Source: Pyrocephalus nanus | Taxonomy: Eukaryota > Chordata > Aves > Passeriformes > Tyrannidae | NCBI GenBank assembly: GCA_038380795.1 | Contig: CM076266.1 | Coordinates: 14,668,145-14,732,144 of the forward strand | Length of the DNA stretch: 64,000 nucleotides | Reading direction: 5' to 3' | In this document: in pieces, positions 14,501 through 27,114 of the stretch | Numbering within the stretch: the first letter of the stretch is position 1 | Layout of the letters: each line of letters begins with the position of its first letter | Program-made: the position numbers and the translations under genes | Notes under the pieces: generated by a model | Databases searched by the model: none | What the model was told of the DNA's origin: nothing | The model's input: only the letters and a program-made list of their open reading frames with translations

Positions 14501-17500
14501 GATGACTGTGACCCAGCTTTCTGTAGTGGAAGAGAAGAACATAGTGAATTAATCTTTAAAATGGGTAGTAATATTTTAACATAGTCTCTATTACATCTTG
14601 CAAAAGACTTTGAGTTTTCTGCTATGCAGCATTCTGTTGGTTTTTGCCAGTTATCAGAAAAACCCCAAACAACAAAAAACCCAACAAACCAACTAATAAA
14701 AGTTAATTCCTGCACAGATCACAATGATAAAATGTTTATTTCCTGTGTAGTGAATGAATACTACCTGAATCATGCTGAGAAGGGCTTACAGCCCTATTCC
14801 AGAAACCTAGTTTTCTTATATGAGTTTTATGACTTTAGCAAATGAGAAATCTGTATTAAGGGTGGGGGTAATTAAATTGATCTCAGGAGTGACAACACTC
14901 TAATTTCTAAAGTTTTTTAACAAGTTAATCTATCAAAATTACAAAAAAAAAAAAAAAAAAGAGGAAAGCTATGTAATAAATATTGAATAAATAGCTCAAA
15001 GAGGAGTTAGAGAGGACAAGCTAATAAAAAGTAGAGATCAAAGATCTCTCTGATTTTTCAAAATGTATTCCTTGTCCAATACCTGGACTCCTCTGAGTGA
15101 GCTCTCTGAGCCTTTGAAAGAATGTAAATTTATACTGTAATCCTCTGGAGTGAAGTCGTAGTTTTGGTGTTAATATTTACAGACTGTAAATATTAACAGT
15201 GACATTGCAATTGCATGTTTTCTTCTCACAAGTGCCTGCAGCATTAGCTCCCCTTGCTGTATCCACAGAGGAAGCAGTAGGTGGAGGAGCGTAATTTTTG
15301 GCAGTCTTAATGTACCAACACTCTTAATTCACTCTGTGCACTGTCAACATGGGGTATTAGCTCAGTGGCCTCAGTTCTGGTACTCAGGGAAGTATTTTCC
15401 TGCTGGAGACCTGCATGCTGTCAGACAGAGCGTGCTAACTGAAAAAATGACAGTAAAACATGATGCAGGTAATGTCAGGAGGATATCATGCAATCAGATG
15501 GTGAAGGGAAATAAAGATGAGAATATGTAAATAGGCCTTGGTTGTCTTTTGGTAAATGTTTTGTTCTGAGCTGTGCTGCTCCTTTTGAGGTGACAAACTG
15601 TGCATGTTGGCAGTGGTAACTTCTGTAAGTCAGTGTACTACACAATATCATCAGCTTCACATTCTTGTCCTAAAATTTTGGATTGCTTGGCGGAAGTTGA
15701 GACAGTCTTGGTGGTCCAAGGATCTAAATAATTTTTAATGACACGAGTGGTACAACAAACCTGAGATAAGTATGAGAAGACTTTTTTTTCCTCCTTTTTC
15801 CTTTCTCTTTAATAATTTGTACTCACAAAGCCTGGTCTGGTCTTCCTCATTTGCCCTGGTGTTTGGTGATTCCCGCCCCTCTACCCTCCTCCCAAATAAG
15901 ATGAGGGAGGAGAGGAAAAGTGCCCCCAGCTTTTGCTTAGGCAAGCAGCAGGACCTGTGGGAATCAGTGCTGACTTGGAGCTGCTCATCAAAGATGAGCA
16001 GTCTTGGTGATCCTGAGATTAAAAGGTGAAGCAATGGGCATCCAAGACAGCAAAGCAAACAGAGCAGGTTATCCAGAGGTGTCTTTCAGTCACTTGTACA
16101 TTAGAGCTGGAGCTGCTTGTCCCAAAAGTCTCTTCATTCTGTGTGGGTTCTGTTCCTTCCAGTGCAGCTGATGCCTCCAACTGCTGTCACCCAGGCATCC
16201 TATGGCAGAGAACAAGGAATCATTTTCCCTAGAGAAGTAAAGGGAATGAAGTCCTTGAAAGGAAAAGAAATATTTATTTATTTATGTAGGTTAAAAAAAA
16301 AAAAAAAAAGATGTTACTGATTTAGTTGATAAGAAAAGCAGAAAAGCATAAGCTGTAATGTAGGTGTTTATCACAACACAAAAAAAAGTTTCTTCAAAGC
16401 CAGTGACAGCAGCAGCACTAGAAAGTTGTTTTGTTCCAAAGCAACTTTTTTTTTTTTTTTTTTTTAAAGAATCTTCTATTTCAGGCAGTGTATTGGGACA
16501 ATAACATATGAGGTGCTAAAGGATGCTAGGGGTAGCACAAGAATTTTTTAAATGCTGCTGTTTTGATCACTGATTGCATGAAGGTAAAATACTTCAGGTC
16601 TTTACCGACTTTCAATTCCCATTGCTTCTCAGTCTTTTCTCCCTTCACCCACCCAGTTCCTTTCATCTGGCTGAGGATTTGTTCACACAAACCAAGAAGA
16701 ATATTTTTTCTTTCTTAAAGCTGACATATCTGTGTCATCTCTGTAAGAATGGGGACAACTGCTACAAATAACTTGGAGGTGTTACATTTATTTCAGCCAT
16801 AATTAGGCTAGGACAGAGCCTTGAGCCATGCCACATATCAGGTTAAAATTAAATATAAATCACTCAGCCAGTTGAGAGGGTTAGAAAATTTTATACCAAG
16901 GCAAAGAAAGCCTTTAAGTAGACAGTGAAGGTATTGAACAAATTCAGCAATGAAAACAATGTAACCTAAATTTATATCACTGGTGTCCTTAACCTACACC
17001 AAGAGCTGTTACAAGAAGTTGTCTGTTTTACTTGGTGTGTACATTCAGAAAATGAAAAAATTACTCATGTGTTCCCCTTGTGACAGGAGATGCTCCCAAT
17101 GAAATGGGAAACCAACTGAGGTTACATTGCGTTCCTGTGATGCAATAAATTTGAGTTTGTGGAGGATTTTCAAGGAGGAGAAGTGTGTATATTTGGAGTT
17201 GTGTGCTACATTATAAAAAAGCTTTAGAATTAAAAAAATAACATTGCACCCTAAGAAGGTGCTATTAAGGCACATGGTTGGAGGTTATTGCAGTGTAGAG
17301 CCCTTGTCTAATCTCAAAATCACCCCAAGGCTTAGGCCTAGAAAGCCTTCCTAGAGTTACGTAAAAACAAGATTTTGTGTGAGGGGAGGCAAACCCAACC
17401 TAGTTGCTTATTGTTGCTGGTAAACAGTGGTAAATATTGTAAAATGTTTGTGGGAGAGACAGCAGCTCCTCTGCAGGTAGGAATCCTGTAGAGTGTCAGT

Positions 17501-20500
17501 ATGTGAATCAGAGCTGAAACTGTTCTGCAAGGGTTTTTTGAACTAAGATTGGATGAGAGCAGACCAAAGAGTAGAAGGGTGGTGTCACCCAACCCAGAGA
17601 AGCAACTGGCTCTGGCTGCTTCCCCCTAGCCAGTGGACTCTGCCTAATCTAGAGGACGAAGAGTTCTGTTGGACAGTGTGGAGCAGTGTCTGAATCTCAC
17701 TGTGATTCTCCTTGGAGATCACAGATCAGTCTGTGTATTTTAAAAGTGGAGGCTTGTCTTGACCCAGAAATATATAAGCTTTTTATTTCCACATCACTTC
17801 CCCCCACAACCTCCCCAGTTTTACTATTTATAATGAATAAAACAAACAAACAAAAAACAAACCCCACATAAAGATCTGAGCAAAAAAAATGTTTACTTGA
17901 AGTCTCTATTGTGAGAAAATGAGGCAGAAATGTCAAATGTTCCCTTTAAAGACTTGTCAGTTTACTAACACTGTTTGTATCACCAATGCAAATTATTTAA
18001 GATGCATATAGCTTGGTGTTCCAGAGTTTTTAGCAGAGCTTTGTTGATGAGCTCCATATACTGTTGCTTTGCACATTCTTTTCGTTGTTTTCTTGTTAAA
18101 TATGTTTAATAAAACTTGAACAAAACTTCAAGATGGTGTTGTCTGCTAGATAAGTTAGCTCCTGATGGCTTGTGATAGCATCAAAGGCACCTTTTAAATA
18201 TAGAACACCTGTAATTAGGCTAGTGCCCATATCCTAACATAATTTAAGTCTATGTTAAGATATGGTCAAATACCTGAACATGTTAGGATATGTGCACATA
18301 TCTTTACATAGACTTAAATTCAGAATACATTACTTTAAAATATATCTTTGTTTAAACTTCAATTCCTCAAGTTACTCAGATGGAAAGTGCGCTGAGGATT
18401 TCCATAAATAATGTACACGTGTCACTAAAGTGTAAATCTATTTCTGATATAAGCAGTTCTGTTTCACAGCAAGAAATGTTTGAATTGCCTACTTAAATAG
18501 GTTAGAGCTGCTGCAAGGAATGATGTTTGTTGCAGCCTTTTGTGACTTAGATGTAGTTTCACTGAAAATTGTTTAGATTTTAGTTGTAATACTGATGGGC
18601 AATTTTGTTGCAGATTGCTCAGCTTGCTGCTGCAGTTTGGGCTGTAGGAGCATCTGCAGAGTGGGTATTTCTATAATAAGAAAGTAAGCTAGTATTAGGG
18701 TCCTTGCAGCGTGAATAATGGTTCAGCTTTTGATTTAACAAGGAGACTAACAGTTGCTTGAAACCTCACCATTGTAAGGAAGCAGTTGTCATGTGAGTGT
18801 AAATGTGCTGAACCCAGTACAAAGGCAGTGCAGGCTCGGAAGTGAATTTCTGCAGTGACAGCCAATACACTTCTGTCTGTACATGAGCTACTGACTTTTA
18901 TTCTTGGTACTGCAAGATCCATTCACTGGGGAGTATTTTTCTCTCTTGTGCCTATTGAAATAATGTAATGAAACATTAGAGTTATTTAGCTTTTAAACAT
19001 CCGTTGACTTATTGGAGCATTAGCTCTGTTCACAGTGAAATGCAAAACTAACTCAAGCATCGTGACTACCATGGCAGTAGTAATGCTAGTTCTTTATTTG
19101 GGCAATAAATATAACTATTATGCCATTTAGCTTAGATTTAGCATTTATGTTGTTTAGGTTACACCTTGCCATGCTTCTTCTGTCTTTGAAGGCTCTGAGC
19201 TTACGGTAGGAATTAGTAGCAAAATCAGTAGCAAAACATAGAACTGCTTGCAAAGATTATTGCTTTAACCTTCTCAGATAAAGGGGGCACTTGACTTTCC
19301 TTTGTTACTTCCTACCTGGTGGATTCTAGTACTTTACAGGACTCCAAAAATATCACCTAAATTTGTTTCTATGTATAGATTTTAGTTTGATAATGACTAG
19401 AAAGAATGAGATTTTTTTAAAAAAATTACTTTAAAACCAATATGCTGATGTTGTGTCTTCTTGTTTGTATTTTCAGTATTAAACTTTGTTTGAAATATTT
19501 TTAGAACTTTTTATTGTTATTTTTTATTTGATTGTTGTGATGTAAAATGTCAACACTAGTAATGATAAATATGCTACAGTTCTGAGATCTAATTAAAAGC
19601 TGTGCTCTTCTCATGACCTTCACATTTTCTCAGTCTATCTTTGCATGAGTTACTAGAAAACTTATGTTATGGTAAATACAGTCTGTCCTGGGATGTTACA
19701 GCTCTAATAGGTCTTAAAATTATTTCCTGATTATTTCCATGGTTATGGAATGTGTAGATTTGTACATGGTGTGTATGTTCCACGCCAGAAAATCTTTAGG
19801 TAATTTGGTGTATTTATTCTGAAAAAGCAAGTCCTCACCCTCGGAGTTTTTCTCTCCTAGGCATCCCAAATCTTTGTGTTAAAGAGTTAATAATGCTGTA
19901 GGACTGTCAGTGCAATACGAAGAGTGGATGATTAAATCTTGTATTTATTGTAATTCCTTGGGGGTTCTCAGTACTCTGTTGGGTTGCAAAATCAGCAGTA
20001 AGCTCTTGCACAAGAAATCAAATATCTCTCTGCTAATGGAGAGTATTATCCCAACAGGTCAGTCTTAGTTACTGCTTCAAAGAGGACTGACTGCAGGAGA
20101 GAGTTCTGAAGACCAAATGTGAAATAAAACCAAGGCTGTTTTCACATCCTTGGGTGACATTAGGAATCTGAAAGTTTGCACTGTTTAGGCACATAACTGG
20201 TATGTCCAAATCTCTTTTGCATGAATTAGATTCTAATTACACTTCTATTTTTCTCTTCTTTAGTATAATGCTTCACCACAGCAGCAGAGAGATATAATAA
20301 AGAGTAGGAGTCTGGACAGGAGGCTACAGGAACCAATAGTTTTAACAAAATGGAGGCACAGCACAATTGTGCTGGACACCAACGACAAGGTAGGAGCAAG
20401 CTCAACAGCATGCTGAATTACCTGCTGTTTCTGGTGTGTGAGGTATTTAATGTAACAGAAATGAGTAAGCATGAATTTCTGAAATTTCATTTTTATGTTC

Positions 20501-23500
20501 TCTTGTATCATTGTGTATAATGTTCAACAAAACCAAGGGCTGTTCATTAATTTTACTACTGTTACTTTGTGAATAGTAGCTCTTTTCTTGTTGTCCTTGA
20601 AGTATTTTAACTAATGTTAGTTCAGGAGTTGGCATGTACAGCGATTTTACATATGATTGGGAATTTCCCAATGCAGTTTAAGTTATGGATTGTAATTAGG
20701 GTTTGTATTTGAGCATTATGAATGTGGGCAAGGCTTTCCTGTAAGGTATAGTGATATTTCAAGCCTGAATGTTTTAATTGTAGGAAACACCAAGTAGAAA
20801 TACACTTGAAAGATTGCAGACGAATAATTGAAATGTACATAGAAATAAAATAAAAGTTGCATTTGCTAAAGTAAAAACTATGACATAAGGATTTAAATAG
20901 TAGTGTGATATAGTGGATTTATCTCTTTAATGAAGATTCCTTTGAGTGCCACTGTAATATCTCGAGGAAAGAAGAAAAGCTGTGTGTGGTTATCGCAGAG
21001 TTTTAACATTGTTATTGGAGGGCAGAGGACAGTACTGAAAGTGCTGAAATGCTTGGCTTTGATCCTGTCCAGAGCTGAGCTGGTGTTTAGTCTGAAAAGA
21101 ACTCTGGGTCAGTAACAACAAAAGATGTTTTCTGCCCTTTCTTGATAGTCTGTTTTGAGCTGCCCAGTAACAGATTCTGTTTAGGCCAACAAGTAGACAG
21201 GGCCTCTCCCTTGCTCTCCCTCTGCCTGTCTCTCTCCACTTTGACTTTTGTCCCAGCCATTTCTGCTTGTGCTGGGACACTCTGCATGTGGGTGAGGAGA
21301 GCTGATGTGAGCTGAGCAGGGAGGAACTGAAACGGGTGGTGTAGGGTGGTGACTTGCTGGTTTCTGTAACTTCACTGCAGTCTGTCCCAAGATTAATGGA
21401 AAATGAATGTATTTGTGATGCTGAAATGTTAGCACAGACTACTCAGAATGAGATACCAGGAAATGGCATTGTAAACTTCCTTTTCCTAAAGATATAAGAA
21501 AAAAATTAAATGAATGTAGATTTGGGAGTGTAAGGAAAAGCCTGTGAGTGGGCTTGTGTAATCGCAGATGTCAAAAGCAAATTTAAATGGACAAAACACA
21601 GTAGTTGAAATGAAAAGGGATTTGCTACTCAGAACTTTACTTGCTTGACTTGTAGTTTCCAGTACATTTTAATGGACTTCCTTTTCAGGAGTTGACTTAG
21701 TTCTTCAGAATAGGATTTATTGGGTTTGATCTTGAGCTTTTGAGTTGTCAGTTCAGAATATATCCTGTGTGGTGTTGAGGAGGCAGTGGACCATGGTTGG
21801 CTGGAGAGTTTGCACCTGTGCACATTAGTTTAGCTTGAGCAATTCTGAGATCCTGCTACTGCTCCTTCCCCCTCCTCCTCCTCTTCCTCTGCCTTAGACA
21901 TCCTTCTGTACTCAGTGTGTGTTGTGGCACTGCATGAGAGACAGCCTAGATGGAGCCCTGATAAATCAAAACTGAGTAGACACTTCTAGCCTCATGTGCA
22001 GTTTATGCCTCATAGGTATGGACAGTTTTGTTGGAGATGGCTTAAAGTTTTGGCTTTGCTTTTAAAGTAAGACTTTTTAATTTTTGGTGTAAGATTTACT
22101 TCTGTTTTGAAAAGACCTTTATGTAGTGGTGCACTGAATGAGGAAGCTTTTAAAAAGCATTGAATAAGGGGAGCTGTTTACATTTCCTCAAGATGCAGTG
22201 TTCACGTATCAAGAACTTAAACATAGTGAAGCAAACAAGAATGTGTACAAATCATAAGGTTAATAACCAAGAGAAATTTTATATATCAGACACATTTCTA
22301 AAGTCTAAGACAGTAGACTAAAGTTCCTTTAACAGCTTCAAAGCTTATAGGCAGCATGTATTTTTTAATGATAAGGAGACTTACAGTTCATATAAAGCAC
22401 AACATTAGTGCTTTGAGAAAATTAAGAATACATAGTGGAGCATTAAAATGTTCTGTGGAAAGACAAATAATTTTTAGTGCATTAATGCACGTATTTTATT
22501 ACCACTAGTGGGCACACTGTTAATATATTTGCTTTAAATTAGTATGTGAAAAGGGAATAGTTTGTTATCACAGATACTGGGTTTCTTGTTCCAGAGTTGC
22601 TTACTGTATGAAAGCTATCTCAAATTCAGAATGAAATAGAAATGAAAACAATTGGTATTTGTCTGGATAGGCACATGAACCCCAAGTTTGCTTTCTAGCT
22701 GACTCCTCAGGAAGCTATTTTCTTTTTATTTTCCTTATTTGCTCTTCCTGGAAAAACAACAGAACTCAGTTGTATGAAAATAGGCCAGTCAAAAGAGTAC
22801 TTGAAATGTGTCAGAGTGAAAGTATGGGTTGCTATGGCTCATCAGAATTTGATGATACCAAACATACTTATTAACAGTTTATTGGCTATGGCACATATCT
22901 GTATACAGCCATCAGCTAAAAAATTTCGTAATTAGAGGAAATTTCAAAATTAGAGGAATTCTGGGAGGGACAGTGTTGATTTTCTGAAACTGAACAATAT
23001 TTTTCTCTTTGCAGACATCTGAAAATATGGAACTTTTAGGCTGTTCTTAGGAGTGCTAAAGATCTGTAATTGTGCTACTGAAAACTAGTGGGCCACTCCT
23101 GTAGGTAGATTTGCAAGTGAATTTTGAAGCACAGGTGGGCAGAGTGTTATGTAATGCTGTAAAAGCAAAATGAATTCAGGAGAGCTATCAAGGGAGTTAA
23201 AAAAGAGGGAGTGGGGAAAATGTGTTAATGGTGGCAGAGAAAGCGATGTTTTTCTTCCATTTGAAAATCTTTACCAGATTTTTAAGGAACATATTTGTGT
23301 AAAGCAATCATTACTTCAGAGGAAATGTACGTGCCTTGTTTTTTTTTGCTCCAGATGAGCAATTTTTCTAGTTTTCAGAGATTTAGTACTTTACTTTAAT
23401 ATGTAGTTAACATTAAGTTTAAAACAAAATCCCAAATCTCTAGAGATTTTCAGTGTCTGATTATAAGGAGATTAATGATCATGACTCACAAAAACTGAGT

Positions 23501-26500
23501 TGGTATATGTTTTTCTACACATAGAACAATTTATTATACTAATCTTATGTTTACTAACCACACAGACATATTTTGTTCTTTAATGTTAGTATTTAGTATG
23601 TGATACCCTGTCATAAGTAAATATGCTTCATAATTTGAGAGCAGTGTTACACAAAAGACCTGCGCCTTAATAAGGAGGAAGGCTTTGCTTTAAGCTGATA
23701 CAGCATGTATTAACATTTTTTCTTTAAATGGTTATGCACTAATTAACCCAGTTTGAGTGTTGTCTGTAAATCTTGTAAGAACATTGTTTAGTAAGCAAGT
23801 TTAGAATATGCTGTCTGAGAATATCATGAGTGATGAAAAGTACTTTTTTTCCTAATGTGTGAGTATGTAAAAAGAGCAAAGTATCTTTAGGGTTTAAAAA
23901 AAAATTGTAAGAAAAATAATAACTTACATTGACTATTTGAATTTTATAGGAATCATCAACTGCTTCTAAGACCAGCTTTCCTGAAAATGAGTCCTCTCCT
24001 TCTTCACCAAAGCATCAAGCCACAGTCAGTATGCAAAGTGTTTAAATAGATAAGTAGATGTTGTAGAAACTGGGCTATTCATGACTAGAGAATTGAGGGT
24101 AAGCCTTCTTGTTGTTGGGAAAAATAATGGGATAAAACTATTTGAAGGCTTTACATTTTAAAAGGAATGCATTACATCCAACTCTGCTTTCAGAAAAAAA
24201 TGTAAATTTCTTTGGTTTAAATGCAATTTAGTAATACGAGATTAAATTAAAAATTCACTGTGAAATATAGTCAAGTCTAATTATGTAGAACTCAGTTTAC
24301 TTCCTCCAACAGTCACGTCTTCTCATCTAACATCTTGAGAGGTAAAAACAAACAGGTTCCCCTTCTTCACAGAATCCCTCATTGCCAGTAGTCAGTAATA
24401 GTTTGTAGTATTCGATATCTCTAATTTTGACTTGTTGTTTCAGTCTTCTGAAAGAGACAGAGAACCTGGCATAAATAAAATATGTCCTTTTGATTTAGTA
24501 AAATAATTAGTGGGTGAAAAACCTAAACCTGTCAAATCTGTGTGAATGTTTAACGGATTTTTTAATTTCAGTTTATATTTTAAATGTGATTCCTTTTTAA
24601 ACAGTGGGGAATAATTAAAAAAATTAAGGTTTTATCCTTTTTATTTGGGAACTGTACTACAGCAGTATTGAAATAAGTAACTTGATCAATTTTACCAGCC
24701 CTTTAGTAGGAACCTCAGGGCATTAAAGGCACAACTTCTCTGGTTTCATTCTTACTCTGCATGTGGGGGAATGGTTCCCTGGCTTATTCCCGATAATCCG
24801 TTCTTAGAACTCTTCAAACAGTTTCTCACAATAAAATAAACATTGTTTGTTGAGCAAGCATAGTTGATAGCCTTACACAAATGCAACTATTGCTGCATGT
24901 GATCTAATTTCTTTAAATATGGCTCAGACCTTACATTTCTGAAATTGTGTTTTTCAGAAGAACTCACTACTACTCTAGATAATAGTCCAAAAAAATCCAT
25001 ATTTTCTTTAGCTGTCACCTGAGATTTAAATATTCCAAAGAAAGCTGGTAAATTTTTGAGTATTTGGATCCTTAACTTGTTTTCCACTTCTTTCTCCCGA
25101 TCACATTAATTTTCCTGTTAGTACCCCCTAGTGTTGCTGCTAAGTAGGGCATTATGATACTTTTTCTAAATAGTTCTTCTGTGGAGCATCCCCCCTGGTC
25201 CCATCATGAGTAATTTATTAAAACCATAATTTATTTCAGAAAGTACAGGTTGCTCAGTCCCTGTGAAAGGTGGTGAATTATTAAAGCCAGAGGTTTCTTA
25301 AAAGGGTGCAGTGCTTAGGACTGCATGGATCACAAAGTCATCTAAAAAATGGGATTATCTGTTTGGCTTTTTAGAGGGTGAGTGAGGGAAGGGACTCACT
25401 ACCTCTATTGAAAAGATCAGTTTTGGAAAATAATGCATATATCACTGGCTTGGGAAAGCGTTCTAAGCCAATGAAGATATTAGATTGAGTAAGAGTAATA
25501 GATACCATTGGAGTGAAATAACATCTTATCCACCAGCTGAACACCTTTGTCCTTTAACATGTCCTTTTTGTATTTTATGTGCTGGACTTGAAACATGTAG
25601 GTAAAATTTTTAAGGTTCAAGAAAAACAGATTTGTGTTTCTGATAAGAGTGTCGTCATGGTATTCCAGGGAAAAAAAATTCTTCAATATAATATTCTGCA
25701 GTTATGGTCCACTTAAATTTGAGATTTAGAAGAGAATTCTGAAGAAGACTTATCTTGTGTTTTTGTTTTATCTAGAATTGCAGTCATTTTTTGAAGGGCA
25801 AAACTAATTTGGATACTTTCAATAGTTGATTGTTTCAATTAATGGCTTAGTTCATAAATTGAGAAGCTGTTACTGAAAAGGAATTGACTAAAAAAAAATA
25901 ATGTAACATTCTTTTAGCACAATTGACTGGGATGACAGAAGAAAATGATAAAATTTGATGTCTCATCCTGAGATGATGGTGTAAATGAATGGTTTTACTT
26001 TTTATCCTAGAATGGTTTTTCAAATGTTCCTTTATATTACTATTTTTGCACAGAAACTAGAATTACTCCAGATATTTGAAACTTGCAAACACTCTTCTTG
26101 TTCAGCTGTGTTCTTTTTCCACCCATCACTGGCTGATCTCCAAATTTTTTAGTAGGCATAGTAATATAGATAGCTTTCATCAGCAAGGCATAACTAAGTA
26201 GTTTAAAATTCTAATATTTTCCTTGGGGGTGGGAAAAAAAAGGAATATCAAAGAAATGTTTCTCTCATCTATTTTTAACATGAATATGTTAATATTTTCA
26301 TGCACTTAAACCATGTTTTATTTAAAATATGAAATAGTGGTAAAATTACTTGAAGAATTTGTCAGGGAATTTAGGCTGTTTGTCAGCCTTTTTTAGTAAA
26401 GGACAAAACCACTAATATGCTATTACACAAATAATTATAAATTTACGGTCATAACTTCTACTGTCTACTATCGCAAATTATTTAGTTTGGCTTGTCCAAA

Positions 26501-27075
26501 TAACCTAGGTTTTGATGAAGGAAAGCTTTTTACCCTCTGAATGGTAATGAGTACTTCCCCAGAGGAATTTTGATTTTGCTCTTCTCTGAATATTTAAATA
26601 TGCTTAAAGACAGTTTCTTGAAGTTATAGCATGGGTAAAGATGGCTCACTGCCAGAAATGGATTATTTGGGGGATTGAGTTTGGTGATGTGATGTTAATA
26701 GAATCAGACTTTCTTTTATATTTTTTATGTCTTACTCTTATCTTACAGGGCCAAGAAAAGTATGGTTTATTAAATGTGACAAAAATTACAGAAAATGGGA
26801 AAAAAGTTCGGTAAGTCTTGGACTTCTAGAAGTGCACGTGTGTAGGGTTTGTGTAAGGTGTTTTATGTTAGGACAGCGTGCTGGGATTTGCAACTTCTTT
26901 TTGTCTGAATTTACCTTGGAAGCTTTCCTATAGGACACAGTGTTAATCTTATCCCAGGTGTTTGTCCCAGTGAGATAATGGACTTCAGAGAGCCAGAGGC
27001 TCGTGTGTGCCAGGACTTCACACAGGGCAGGGATTTCATGAAGGTGTATTGAGGAGAGACAGGTTTTTGAAATGG

Positions 27076-27114
<39 letters not shown>

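Larger units (their letters stand above)
12073..20263 (+). other. ARHGAP12: ARHGAP12 large intron (8.2 kb)
   Basis: This is the largest intron in the window. I see no coding exon. It holds poly-A at 14943-14960 and 16293-16309, poly-T at 16446-16465, a perfect 31-base palindrome at 15168-15198 and a complex inverted repeat at 18228-18320. The rest is unique-looking AT-rich sequence. Confidence 0.8.
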
